Assembly (NCBI RefSeq): GCF_014297335.1
Contig: NZ_JACOQH010000003.1
Coordinates: forward strand, 248,001-312,000
From: Roseburia_D yibonii
GTDB lineage: Bacteria > Bacillota > Clostridia > Lachnospirales > Lachnospiraceae
Direction: 5' to 3'
DNA: 64,000 nt
The notes under the pieces were generated by a model, which did not search any database, was not told the origin of the DNA, and saw only the letters and a list, made by a program, of their open reading frames with translations. Position numbers and translations under genes: made by a program. Shown piece by piece: positions 35,174-44,317 of the stretch (positions are counted from its first letter, which is position 1; every line of letters starts with the position of its first letter).

Positions 35174-35719
35174 TCATGAAATTTTTCCTAATAGGATTGA
35201 ATGCTCTGCCGTAACGTTTTTTAACACCTCAATGTCGCACTGCATATCCGGGATCTGCAATGTTACTTCTTCAAATCTCTTTGTCGCCGGAACATAGTTT
35301 TCCGCGAGGATCTTTATATTTCTGTCCGTAACATTTTCAAGATGCAGCTCTATCTTAGTCACGCGGTCATCCAGCTTCTGCATACCGATCTCTAACTTCG
35401 CTACTCCATTTTCTAACTTTGCTACCCCATTTTCTAACTTTGCTACCCCTGTCTCCAGCTTCGCCATACCGGTCTTTAAGTTCTCTACGTCCGCCTGTAA
35501 CACTGCTACATCTGTCTTTAGACCCGCTACGTCTGTCTTTAGACCCGCTACGTCTGTCTTTAGACCCGCTACGTCTGTCTTTAGACCTGCTACATCTGTC
35601 TTCAACTCTGCTACATCCGTCTTCAACTCCGCAATATCTTCCCTTACCGGCCGCAGTGCCCCAGCCAGCTTTGTATCCATCATATCAGACATCGCAAGCA
35701 ACAGCTCATCATTTGTCAT
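35174..35719 (-). CDS. Heptad-repeat coiled-coil protein
   Basis: 181 residues from the ATG at 35719 (GGAGGGA before it). After a 30-residue start (MTNDELLLAMSDMMDTKLAG) come fourteen consecutive heptads, about 31-128: six of type LKTDVA(E/G/V), then LQADVEN, then a run of LE(N/T)GVAK-type units. Each has Leu at one edge and Val/Met at the other, a clear parallel coiled coil. The C-terminal 50 residues are mixed helix (PATKRFEEVTLQIPDMQCDIEV). No membrane helix or signal peptide. Function unknown. It follows LegC by 90 bp. The DNA repeats are near identical, so length probably varies between strains. Confidence 0.85.
   Translation of the reverse strand: MTNDELLLAMSDMMDTKLAGALRPVREDIAELKTDVAELKTDVAGLKTDVAGLKTDVAGLKTDVAGLKTDVAVLQADVENLKTGMAKLETGVAKLENGVAKLENGVAKLEIGMQKLDDRVTKIELHLENVTDRNIKILAENYVPATKRFEEVTLQIPDMQCDIEVLKNVTAEHSILLGKIS
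35406..35594. repeat. Two blocks of 21-bp tandem repeats inside the coiled-coil gene
   Basis: Three identical 21-base units at 35511-35573 and a fourth at 35574-35594 with two changes encode LKTDVAG heptads. Two identical units at 35406-35447 encode LENGVAK. Identity at wobble positions shows recent duplication by slippage or recombination. Confidence 0.92.
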
Positions 35720-35808
35720 GGTCTTCCCTCCTTTCCTTTTACAAATATTATACGCGTCAGGACAGCCAAAAGGCAATACTGCGAATTATTAAATTTTTAT
35801 AACCCACG

Positions 35809-36993
35809 TTATGCCTGACTCAGCTTTTCCAGCACACGCTGCAGTACCTGCACGACAAACACAATATCTTCCTCTTTCAAATTCGTGCTGCACGGAAGAT
35901 TGATCACCCGCCTGCTGTATTCTTTCGCTTTCTTGATCTGAAAAGCGGTACAATCGACATAAGGTTTCTGCTCATGGATCAGTCCCCAGATCGCTCTGGT
36001 CTGCACTCCTTCTTTTTCCAGCTCCGTGATAATATCTCTTAATTCCGCTTTTACAACATTGCGGTCTAAGACATAGGAATAGAACCATTTGTTGGACTCG
36101 GTTCCCTCACGGAATGGCAGCAGATATCCGGTTTTACTGTCCTGCAATAATTCCCGGTAAACGGAATAATTCTTCTGTTTTCTTTCTATAAACTCCGGCA
36201 GTTCCTCCATCTGCGCAACGCCAAGCGCTCCCTGAAGATTGGTCATCCGGTAATTGTAGCCCACTTCATTATGAATGTAATAATGTACATCATCTTTTGC
36301 CTGCGTGGATATATACTTTGCATGTTTTGCCGCATTTAAGTCCTTTGCGGTAAGCGCTCCACCGCCGCCTGTCGTAATGATCTTATTTCCATTGAACGAG
36401 TATGCGCCAAAATCCCCGATCGTTCCCGCATACTGTCCCGCATATTTTCCTTCTGTAAATTTGGATCCGAGCGCTTCCGTCGCGTCTTCGATCACTTTTA
36501 ATCCATACTGATCCGCGATCTGCATAATGCGTTCCATATCTGCAAGATTTCCAAACACATGAACCACCACAATCGCTTTTACTTTCGAGCCGTCTGCTTT
36601 CCGGTAAAGTCCATCCGCTTTCTTTTCACATTCCGTCTCACAGAAAAGTCTTAATTTCTCCGGATCCATGCAGAGACTGTCATCACAGTCCATAAAAACA
36701 GGGCTTGCAAACTGATATTTTACAGGATTGACTGCCGCAATAAATGTTACCGTTGGTACGATCACGCAGTCGCCCGGCTGTACACCGCATTCCATCAATG
36801 CCAGATGAAGCGCGGCCGTTCCGCTCTGGCAGGCAACGGTCATCGGCACATTCAAAAATTCCGCCATTTTTTCTTCCAGCTGTGTAATATACGCTCCACC
36901 TGTCGATACCCAGCCCTGATGCACCGCATCCAGTACATATTTTTCTTCATTTCCCTCAAAATTCGGAATTGATAACGGAACAAATTTTCCCAT
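35809..36993 (-). CDS. legC: LegC-type PLP aminotransferase
   Basis: DegT/DnrJ/EryC1-family aminotransferase, 394 residues. LegC adds the 4-amino group to a nucleotide-linked 4-keto-6-deoxyhexose in legionaminate-type nonulosonate synthesis. N-terminus PLSIPNFEGNEEKYV, VACQSGTAALHLAL, the PLP-contact EDATEALGSKF, and the Schiff-base Lys in AYSFNGNKIITTGGGG are all as in LegC. It sits 33 bp after a LegB-like dehydratase, the usual pairing. The remaining leg genes are not in the window, so the product could also be a simple amino-deoxy sugar. Confidence 0.85.
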   Translation of the reverse strand: MGKFVPLSIPNFEGNEEKYVLDAVHQGWVSTGGAYITQLEEKMAEFLNVPMTVACQSGTAALHLALMECGVQPGDCVIVPTVTFIAAVNPVKYQFASPVFMDCDDSLCMDPEKLRLFCETECEKKADGLYRKADGSKVKAIVVVHVFGNLADMERIMQIADQYGLKVIEDATEALGSKFTEGKYAGQYAGTIGDFGAYSFNGNKIITTGGGGALTAKDLNAAKHAKYISTQAKDDVHYYIHNEVGYNYRMTNLQGALGVAQMEELPEFIERKQKNYSVYRELLQDSKTGYLLPFREGTESNKWFYSYVLDRNVVKAELRDIITELEKEGVQTRAIWGLIHEQKPYVDCTAFQIKKAKEYSRRVINLPCSTNLKEEDIVFVVQVLQRVLEKLSQA

Positions 36994-37026
36994 ATTTTTA
37001 TCCTCCAGCCCTGTTTTTTTGCTTTT

Positions 37027-38007
37027 TTATACGTTATAAATATCTGCTTTGTAAGAATCCATATGATCTCTCATCCAGGCGATCGTCTCTGCGATTCCCT
37101 GCGCAAAAGTATATTTCTGCTGCCAGTCTGTCAGTTCTTTGATCTTTGCATTAGAACCGAGCAGACGATTTACTTCACTCTTCTCCGGACGCAGCCGCTG
37201 CTCATCGCAGACGATCTTCGCTTTCGGATTGATCTGGGCGATGATCTCCTGTGCCAGTTCTCCGATCGAGATCTCCTGCTGTGTCGCAATGTTGATCTCT
37301 TGTCCGATCGTCTGATCCGATTCCGCGATCGCAATAAATCCCGCCGCAGTGTCTTTTACATAATTAAAATCCCTGGTCGGTGTCAGTGAGCCAAGTTTGA
37401 TCTCCTCTTTTCCTGCAAGCAGCTGGGAAATGATCGTCGGGATGACCGCACGCGCCGACTGTCTCGGTCCGAACGTATTGAACGGGCGCACAATAGATAC
37501 CGGCAGATTAAAGCTGCGGTAAAAACTTTCCGCGAGACGGTCTGCGCCGATCTTGGTCGCCGAATACGGAGACTGTCCCTGATACGGATGTTTTTCATCG
37601 ATCGGGACATACTGTGCCGTTCCGTAAACTTCCGATGTGGATGTGATGAGCACGCGCTCTGTTTCCAGCATTCTTGCCGCCTGCAACACGTTTAAAGTGC
37701 CCTTGATGTTGGTATCCACATAGGAATCCGGTGAATGATAGCTGAACGGGATCGCGATCAACGCCGCCAGATGAAATACCGCATCCACGCCGGTCATTGC
37801 CTCTCTCACTCCGTTTGGATCTCTGACATCTCCGGAAAAGATCTCGATCTCACGCAGTTTTTCCTTCGGGAGCGTATCCAGCCAGCCCCATGTATTAAAA
37901 GAATTATAAAAAGTAAACGCCTTTACGTCATAGCCTTTTTCCAGCAGGCTTTCCGTCAGATGACTTCCGATAAAGCCGTCCGCTCCTGTTACCAGTACTT
38001 TTTTCAT
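37027..38007 (-). CDS. legB: LegB-type NAD-dependent 4,6-dehydratase
   Basis: Short-chain dehydrogenase, 326 residues, that would make a 4-keto-6-deoxy nucleotide sugar for LegC. NAD-binding TGADGFIGSHL, the catalytic STSEVYG with YSATK (Tyr-x3-Lys), and FNTFGPRQSARAVIPT are strongly LegB/GDP-mannose-dehydratase-like. ATG with GGAGG upstream. A minus-strand TATAAT at 38052-38057 with no clear -35 may give the legBC pair extra transcription. Confidence 0.87.
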   Translation of the reverse strand: MKKVLVTGADGFIGSHLTESLLEKGYDVKAFTFYNSFNTWGWLDTLPKEKLREIEIFSGDVRDPNGVREAMTGVDAVFHLAALIAIPFSYHSPDSYVDTNIKGTLNVLQAARMLETERVLITSTSEVYGTAQYVPIDEKHPYQGQSPYSATKIGADRLAESFYRSFNLPVSIVRPFNTFGPRQSARAVIPTIISQLLAGKEEIKLGSLTPTRDFNYVKDTAAGFIAIAESDQTIGQEINIATQQEISIGELAQEIIAQINPKAKIVCDEQRLRPEKSEVNRLLGSNAKIKELTDWQQKYTFAQGIAETIAWMRDHMDSYKADIYNV

Positions 38008-38068
38008 ATGTAAATACCTCCAAGTCCTTATTTTTCATTTCTGTTTCCACTATTATAACCCATCCGGC

Positions 38069-39118
38069 TCAATTCTGAAAGCCCGAACCCTGCTTTACGC
38101 AAAAACGCAGTCCCTCTTCCATGTGCACCCTCGCATGCCATCCCAGTCTCTCTAATTTTTCCGCCGACAGCATTGCTTTTGTCGCGGTGGAATAGCCCTG
38201 TCTTTCTGTCTCTTCCGGCAGCTCAAATACCACTTTCGTCCCGGCGATATCCGCAAGTATGCCCGCAAGTTCTTTTAAGGTGATGTCCGAGGCTTCATCC
38301 GCGATATTATAAGCTTCTCCGCTCTCCCCACACAGCATGACCACAAGGATCGCTTCTACCGCATCCGTCACGAATGTATACGAATATTTCTGATTGCCTT
38401 CACTTTTCAGTACAATGTCTTCTGCCGCTTTCGCTTTTTTTATAAACTGGGAAATCGCTTTTGTATCAGACGAAAGCATGGTCGGCCCATAAATACGGCT
38501 CAGACGTGGAATCGAAAAATCAAGATCATAGGTTTTCTGATACGCGTTGCACAATGTCTCGCCCAGACGTTTGCTCTCCGGATACCCTGCCCTTAACGTG
38601 TTGCAGTCCAGATAGCCGAGATATCCCTCGGGAAATTTTTCCACATCCCCGCGGTTTTCGCCATATATCTCCACCGAAGACAGAAAACAGAAGTGTTTTG
38701 TTCCGTGGGAAACTGCATAATCCAGCAAATTTTTTGTGCCTGTCACATTCGACGCGATCGTTCCGATCGGATCCCCCGCATACTGCACCGGATGCGTGTT
38801 GCTCGCCGCATGGATCACATAGTCCACCTGCCCGCACTCCGGAATTTCCCGGTTTACATCGCATGACCTGTAAACAAAATCCTCTGTTCCCATATAAGAA
38901 GCGAACCGTTCTTTTGCCCGTTCCTCATTTCTGCTCAGTGCAGCGACCCGGATTCTCTTCTCACGCGGGGCATTCACATTTCTCGCCATCAGCACATCCA
39001 CCAGGCATTTCCCGATCATCCCGGTTGCCCCTGAGATCAAGATGCTTTTTCCTTCTAACTTTTCCCAGGGCAGATCCCCTTCTGCAATTCTTTTTATCTC
39101 CCGTTCGTAAATCGTCAT
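38069..39118 (-). CDS. NAD-dependent epimerase/dehydratase
   Basis: Extended SDR, 349 residues, acting on a nucleotide sugar. N-terminal SILISGATGMIGKCLVDVL cofactor loop, FLSSVEIYGEN with YPESKRLGE as the Tyr-x3-Lys catalytic pair, and IYGPTMLSSDTKAISQFI in the substrate domain. It resembles UDP-glucuronate decarboxylase/NDP-sugar epimerase-like proteins of polysaccharide loci; the substrate cannot be told. It lies between legB and a DUF4422 gene, same strand. Confidence 0.85.
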   Translation of the reverse strand: MTIYEREIKRIAEGDLPWEKLEGKSILISGATGMIGKCLVDVLMARNVNAPREKRIRVAALSRNEERAKERFASYMGTEDFVYRSCDVNREIPECGQVDYVIHAASNTHPVQYAGDPIGTIASNVTGTKNLLDYAVSHGTKHFCFLSSVEIYGENRGDVEKFPEGYLGYLDCNTLRAGYPESKRLGETLCNAYQKTYDLDFSIPRLSRIYGPTMLSSDTKAISQFIKKAKAAEDIVLKSEGNQKYSYTFVTDAVEAILVVMLCGESGEAYNIADEASDITLKELAGILADIAGTKVVFELPEETERQGYSTATKAMLSAEKLERLGWHARVHMEEGLRFCVKQGSGFQN

Positions 39119-39159
39119 TTTTCTCCCTCTTTTCGCTGCTTTTTCAAAATGTGCCGTTC

Positions 39160-41337
39160 CTACGTCAGCATCAGCCGCCCGGTATGCACGATATTCAGGT
39201 CGTTTCTGTGATGCCTAAAATAAAGCGTCGTCAGATTTTCTCCGATATAACCAAGATAGCGGTCCTTCCGCTCGTTTCCCTTCGGCTCACTGCGCTCCTC
39301 GATCCGTGCAAGGATTGGGAACAGCCAGTCACAAAAATCTCTGTATACTTTTTCTCTCGCAAGAAACATGTTGTAATTGTAAAAATATTTTTCCGCAAAG
39401 ATCTCCGGCAGCGCTTTTGCATACTCCGGCGCGTATTCCTGCAGTACCGCAAGCGTCACCTTCCAGTCCGCCTCCCTGATATAACGCCTGTGATGCACAT
39501 TGCAGTCCGGTTCCTGCAGTGTTGGATACGGCAAAATGACATCAACCGAATTTTCCCTTAAACGGTACAGATCCTCCTCTGTGATATCTAATACCCTCCG
39601 ATAGTGAAACAGTCCCATGTACTCCGCATGTGCATGTCTGCCGATCCAGTACATTGCAGAAAGTTCGCTGTAGTTCACATTTTTTGCAGAAATGTTGTCT
39701 CCCGTATCATCTGTGATCTCCGCAACTCTTTTTTCGGTAAGTGCCGCGCCCGCCTGGATCGGATGTACCCAGTCCGGCATATCCCAGGAATGGTTGAGCG
39801 GTCTGTCCCCCACAAACTTAGACATATACACGGCTGCTTCCGGTCTCTCACTGCCCTTTTTTAATGCGTGAAGTGTCCGAAATTTTCCGGTGCTTTTATA
39901 GTACCGTTCCATCAGCGCCGCTTCTTTTTTCGAATCTATACAGATATAGGAAGAAAATCCCCTCTTTTCTAATTCCGCTGTGATCTCTGCGTGATAATTC
40001 TCCGGCGTTGCGATCACGATCTCAACATTTTCTGTTTCAAATTGTGATAAAGGAATGACCGGGATCCCGTCAACTGTTTTTGGATTTCCCGCCGGATCAC
40101 TCACCAGAAACGCCACAACTTCCTTTTGGGGCTCTAACTGCTTTAACGCATAATAAACGCTTACCGCCACCATCTGCGCCCCATAAATGGCAATCTTACG
40201 TTTGGAAGCGGTCTGTCCGGATATAAAATGCTTTTTTGCATGTACGATCTTATATTTCGCTTCATTATGTAAAAAGTAAACGGACAACAGCCGCTCTGCC
40301 AGAAATCCGATGTAACGGTTCTGATAGACGTCACTCTTTTTTCCGCATTTTTTCTCGCAGTATGCAAGGATCGGGAACAGCCATGCACAGTAATCATCCA
40401 GGATCTCTTTTCTGGCGATCAGCATATTATAACCATAATAAAACTGTCCGCGCTGTAATTCATCCGCAGCGTTCCAGTATTCCGGCTGCAGCTCGCGGAT
40501 CGCTTCCAGCATAACCTCCCAGTCTGCCGCCTCATGATCCCTGCAATATGCCGTCCGCACATCCGGATAATTGAAAACCGGGATCGTCAGGATCACATCG
40601 ATATCGGAAGAAAGCAGTTTTTCTCTCTGTTCTTCATCCAGGACAAAGTGTCTTCTGTAATGACACAGCCCTTCATAATCCGCCCTCCCGTTTTTCCAGA
40701 TCCAGTACAGCGCGGTCAGTTCACAGTATTCTTTGTTCTTCTCTGAAATATGATCTCCCGTATTGTCGCATACCTCTGCGATACACTGATCCGTCAGGGC
40801 AGCTCCTACCTGGATCGGCGTCTCCCATATCTCGCCTACTTCTTCTTCGGGCAGTGGTCTGTCCACATGGCACTTTGCCATATAAACCGTAAGCGCCCCG
40901 GATTTTTTTTCTGTACCATCTACCGCATTTAATTCCTCTTCCAGCGTAAGATATGGTTTTCCCTGACTGAGCCTGCACTCCCGGTAATAATTTCCGCGCA
41001 GTTCGCTCCAGAGATCGCTCTCAAATGTCAAGGGGATCACCGAATGAAATCCATTCTCCGCTAAAGTATCCAGAATCTCATCCTGATATTTTTCCATGAC
41101 AGCAAGCAGAATACAGGCATCCGGATACTCACGTCTGCCCTCCGCGATGTCGATCACCGGGCGCCCGAAGATCTCCTTCCTGTTCCCCTCTTTTTTTGAC
41201 ACCATAAACCCGTGAATCTTTAACTCATAAGGCTTTCTTTGCAGGCAGTATGCCACTTCCTCCGCTATATTCCCGGCGCCAAAAATAAGAAGTTCTCTGC
41301 TTTTTAATTGTTCGATCCACTGGTTTCTATCATACAT
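39160..41337 (-). CDS. Tandem-duplicated Rossmann-DUF4422 glycan protein
   Basis: A 725-residue protein of four modules: Rossmann-like module (LLIFGAGNIAEEVAYCL near residue 18), DUF4422 domain (about 145-370), second Rossmann-like module (IAIYGAQMVAVSVYYAL near 380), second DUF4422 domain (about 500-715). The halves are clear paralogues: MAKCHVDRPL and MSKFVGDRPL, GLCHYRRHF and GLFHYRRVL, FYYGYNMLIARKE and FYNYNMFLAREK recur in step. DUF4422 proteins are glycosyltransferase-like and common in polysaccharide loci. I chose ATG 41337 (AGGTGAG before it) over GTG 41346. Possibly two transferase activities on one chain. Confidence 0.83.
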   Translation of the reverse strand: MYDRNQWIEQLKSRELLIFGAGNIAEEVAYCLQRKPYELKIHGFMVSKKEGNRKEIFGRPVIDIAEGRREYPDACILLAVMEKYQDEILDTLAENGFHSVIPLTFESDLWSELRGNYYRECRLSQGKPYLTLEEELNAVDGTEKKSGALTVYMAKCHVDRPLPEEEVGEIWETPIQVGAALTDQCIAEVCDNTGDHISEKNKEYCELTALYWIWKNGRADYEGLCHYRRHFVLDEEQREKLLSSDIDVILTIPVFNYPDVRTAYCRDHEAADWEVMLEAIRELQPEYWNAADELQRGQFYYGYNMLIARKEILDDYCAWLFPILAYCEKKCGKKSDVYQNRYIGFLAERLLSVYFLHNEAKYKIVHAKKHFISGQTASKRKIAIYGAQMVAVSVYYALKQLEPQKEVVAFLVSDPAGNPKTVDGIPVIPLSQFETENVEIVIATPENYHAEITAELEKRGFSSYICIDSKKEAALMERYYKSTGKFRTLHALKKGSERPEAAVYMSKFVGDRPLNHSWDMPDWVHPIQAGAALTEKRVAEITDDTGDNISAKNVNYSELSAMYWIGRHAHAEYMGLFHYRRVLDITEEDLYRLRENSVDVILPYPTLQEPDCNVHHRRYIREADWKVTLAVLQEYAPEYAKALPEIFAEKYFYNYNMFLAREKVYRDFCDWLFPILARIEERSEPKGNERKDRYLGYIGENLTTLYFRHHRNDLNIVHTGRLMLT

Positions 41338-41342
41338 ATCGC

Positions 41343-42617
41343 TCACCTGCCTGTTTCTAAAAACACCTCATCTACCGGTTCATAATCTAAAATCTTTCGC
41401 TGATCCAATTCTTTTTTTACTGCCTTATAATTCATTCCGCCCATGGCAACAAAGATCACCTCACCCGTTTTCTTTCTGTAATCTTTTAACTCCAGGATCG
41501 GAATTCCTGCGAACATGGTTTCTTCGTTTGATTTTTTTGACACGATCACACAGGAAACTTTTTTATCCAGCTGATATTTTTTTAAATAGTCCAGAAAACG
41601 CTTTCCAAACTTTCCTGCACCATACACTGCAACCGAATCTGCTTCCTGTACTTTTTTTCGCAAAGCATCCTCATAAGCCCCGCCGCCGGCATATGCGCCG
41701 TCCAGGATCATGCGGAGTGGACGTACCACATACTTTTCACATTGCAGCTGCTCTGCCGCAATGTTTCCCGCCTCTGTCAGCAGCTCTATTTCCTCTGTAT
41801 CTTCCAAAGTGACATTGTGATAAATATAAGTTCCATATTCATACTCCAGTCGATCCAATGTCTTTCCAAACAGATCCGCAAGCTGATGCTCTTTCGCGTA
41901 ATTCAAATTATCTAACAGTCCGCGAAGCAGATCTTTCGTCTTTTCCCTGGTCAATTTGAATGCGACATCCATCTTGCGGTAACAGTACAAACCCACATCC
42001 ATCATGCAAAAATACTCTGCCTTATCCAACGCCCGGGTCAGAAATGGCGGATCTTCAAAGTAGCGATACTCCGGAAACCGGATGTGATCCTCTAGAATCA
42101 TTTCCCTTTTGAAAATAAATGTCGTAAAATCATAATCCAGCTGATAGTTACGATAGGCAAGAATCCCTTCCTCTGCCATCTTCTTTACCAGTTTGGCTGA
42201 CGGAGCTGGCTTCTCTTCTTCCTGCAAAAGATACATCACGCTTCCACAGGCTTTCACCTGGTTCTTCTCACAGCAATCTATCATTTGCCGTAATGCATCT
42301 TCCTGCCGATAATAGTCATCGGCATCCAAAAAAGCGATATATTCGCCTCCTGCCAGCTGAATCCCGACATTCCGCGCAGCTGCTGCCCCTCTGTTTTCCT
42401 GTTGATGCAATATAATTCTTGCATCTTCCTGCCGGAGCCTGCGGATCAGCTCTGCCGACTGATCTTTCGATCCGTCATCCACACAGATGATCTCAAGCTC
42501 TTTTACCGTCTGCCGCTGTACACTTTCTATACATTGTTCTAAATATTCCTCATTATTAAAAATCGGAATAATAATCGAAATTTTTACAATAGTTCTTTCA
42601 GCACCTGATTCCAGCAT
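41343..42617 (-). CDS. GT2 glycosyltransferase with C-terminal Rossmann-like module
   Basis: About 424 residues. The GT-A domain (first 230 residues or so) begins VKISIIIPIFNNEEYLEQCI, with CVDDGSKDQSAEL and the metal-binding AFLDADDYY. The C-terminal 110 residues are a separate module, VAVYGAGKFGKRFLDYL then VSCVIVSKKSN, of the type repeated across this island. The start is uncertain: ATG at 42617 lies 11 bp after the upstream stop but has a poor ribosome site. Confidence 0.87.
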   Translation of the reverse strand: MLESGAERTIVKISIIIPIFNNEEYLEQCIESVQRQTVKELEIICVDDGSKDQSAELIRRLRQEDARIILHQQENRGAAAARNVGIQLAGGEYIAFLDADDYYRQEDALRQMIDCCEKNQVKACGSVMYLLQEEEKPAPSAKLVKKMAEEGILAYRNYQLDYDFTTFIFKREMILEDHIRFPEYRYFEDPPFLTRALDKAEYFCMMDVGLYCYRKMDVAFKLTREKTKDLLRGLLDNLNYAKEHQLADLFGKTLDRLEYEYGTYIYHNVTLEDTEEIELLTEAGNIAAEQLQCEKYVVRPLRMILDGAYAGGGAYEDALRKKVQEADSVAVYGAGKFGKRFLDYLKKYQLDKKVSCVIVSKKSNEETMFAGIPILELKDYRKKTGEVIFVAMGGMNYKAVKKELDQRKILDYEPVDEVFLETGR

Positions 42618-42628
42618 AATGTTATTCT

Positions 42629-43717
42629 CTAGTCTTTCTCCGCAAAATCTTTCCATGTTGGAATTGCTCCGCAGGATTTCCACTCAATCTCACATAGAAT
42701 GCAATGTTTGCATAATGGTACTTGCTGCTGCAAGATTTCCAGTAATTCTTCTCCTGACGGACAGTCTCTCAAATCAAGAATTCCTTCTGTCGGAAGATTT
42801 TTTGCAAATACTTTGTTAAATTTCTGCACATACATCAATGTCGGACATCTTGCAATTTTCCCATTCCATACATTCACACATCCATTAGAAATACAGATAT
42901 TTGGATATTTACTTTCTTCACTAAGCGACAACGGTTTATTAAATTTCTGTTTGCTGTCATACGAACGAATACAGTAAGGTATCTGATATTGATTTAATTT
43001 ATCTCTAATCTGCTCAATTTGTCTATGTGTAGGTTCATATTCCGAAATACTAACCACCACACGATTTTCCTTTATGCACACAAAAACATCTTCACTCAGT
43101 CTTGGAATCAACAAACCATTTGTTACAATCTGAAGATATGTATTGGGTAATAATTTTCTCGTCTCCTTAATATACCTAATAATATCAGGATTCAATAAAG
43201 GCTCCCCTCCCAAAATTGAAAAGTGTACAATACTCGAAAATTTTTTTTTCAACAGCATAATATCATTTATTCGGACATCAAATTCAGGTATTTCCCTTTC
43301 AAATATCGGAGAAAAATGTGTACAGCCCCTGCAATTCAAATTACAGTAATCTGCAACATGTATCTCCGCCTGCGGCATTGGACACGCTCCCCAATTACTT
43401 CCCTCTATACATTCTGAACTTAAGAAGCTATTGCTTGTCTCCGTCCAGTTTAAGTTTATAAACCAAAAAATATGCTGCACCTTGTAATTTTGTAATTCCC
43501 TGTAAATCTGACTTACCACATATGGATTTTGTACCGTAATTACAACCGCCGTCTTTGCAACATCAATATCGTTCCATGAAACAATAGGCACTCCGCAATA
43601 TTGACCTGTCTTTTTACCGTCCATGAAACCAATTAACCGATCAGCATATTTCTTTTTTGTGTAGTGCTCCCATGCTATTTTCCCAAAATAGCCAGCACCA
43701 TAAAATACCATACCCAT
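42629..43717 (-). CDS. Radical SAM protein with N-terminal Rossmann-like module
   Basis: 362 residues. Module one (1-90): MVFYGAGYFGKIAWEHY and a following VVITVQNPYVVSQIYREL. The radical SAM core starts with the cluster motif CNLNCRGC (CxxxCxxC) near residue 130, followed by FSILGGEPLLNPDII. C-terminal Cys residues (CISNGC, CKHCILCEIEWKSC) suggest an auxiliary Fe-S cluster, SPASM-like. It could carry out a difficult C-H chemistry step on a sugar or on a protein; no partner peptide is visible. ATG with AGGTG upstream. AT-rich compared with genes below 42 kb. Confidence 0.87.
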   Translation of the reverse strand: MGMVFYGAGYFGKIAWEHYTKKKYADRLIGFMDGKKTGQYCGVPIVSWNDIDVAKTAVVITVQNPYVVSQIYRELQNYKVQHIFWFINLNWTETSNSFLSSECIEGSNWGACPMPQAEIHVADYCNLNCRGCTHFSPIFEREIPEFDVRINDIMLLKKKFSSIVHFSILGGEPLLNPDIIRYIKETRKLLPNTYLQIVTNGLLIPRLSEDVFVCIKENRVVVSISEYEPTHRQIEQIRDKLNQYQIPYCIRSYDSKQKFNKPLSLSEESKYPNICISNGCVNVWNGKIARCPTLMYVQKFNKVFAKNLPTEGILDLRDCPSGEELLEILQQQVPLCKHCILCEIEWKSCGAIPTWKDFAEKD

Positions 43718-43833
43718 ATGATCACCTACATCTCAATCTTTTTCTTTAAGTTTCTTTCTGCTTCATCCAATCCGCACACATCACTATCATCATAAAGGCA
43801 TATTATCCTTTCATTATTTATGCCTCTAACCAG

Positions 43834-44001
43834 TTAATTATGTTTCACGCGAAACCAATGGCCCCCCATATAATCATTTTTCCGTTTTGTATTCGTACAA
43901 ATAAAATAATACTCTGCATTTTCTTCTAAATATTGAGGAAATACCTTTTCAAAATACAATATTCCTGTCATAATTAATCCAGACATTTCTTTTGGTCTCA
44001 T
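43834..44001 (-). pseudogene. Remnant, 55 codons, probably of a glycan-modifying gene
   Basis: A short in-frame stretch, MRPKEMSGLIMTGILYFEKV to NDYMGGHWFRVKHN, coding-like in composition but with no ribosome site. I cannot name the family. It follows other stop-filled sequence and looks like the tail of a decayed gene, perhaps the same one as the GT2 remnant 130 bp upstream. The rest of 43718-44317 has no intact gene. Confidence 0.45.
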
Positions 44002-44129
44002 AAATTGATTCTCATTACAGGATAAATCCTACAATTCATTTATAACCTTCTCGGAAAACTGTAAAATTTCCACCGGATATTCCAAAAGCCTCTGCCTTAA
44101 CGTCTTTACGAGATCGCAACTTATGAAAT

Positions 44130-44288
44130 CTACTTTTTTGCAATGTTTCCACTATCATCTGTTGATCCATCATTTACCCGAACAAACTCATCAAAAGCTT
44201 CCGTCTGATTTATCAAACTGTCCAAACAAGCTTTGAAATATTTCTCAACATTATAAAAGGGTATCACTACATTCAATAATACTTTCAT
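44130..44288 (-). pseudogene. GT2 glycosyltransferase remnant
   Basis: 52 codons from an ATG at 44288: MKVLLNVVIPFYNVEKYFKA, then CLDSLINQTEAFDEF and VNDGSTDDSGNIAKK, stop. This is the unmistakable N-terminus of a GT2 transferase (about 300 residues when intact), ended by a TAG. The bulk of the gene is missing. Confidence 0.8.
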
Positions 44289-44317
44289 GGCCTTCTACTC
44301 TTTCCTTCATGAATCAT

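Noticed and set aside
35406..35594. Regular 21-bp repeats that could suggest a CRISPR array
   Set aside because: Units are contiguous with no spacers, lie in frame in a coding gene and encode heptads; no cas genes nearby.
38461..39561. 366-codon open frame on the plus strand
   Set aside because: It is antisense to the well-supported epimerase and DUF4422 genes, is rich in His, Pro, Ser and Arg as shadow frames are, and has no ribosome site.
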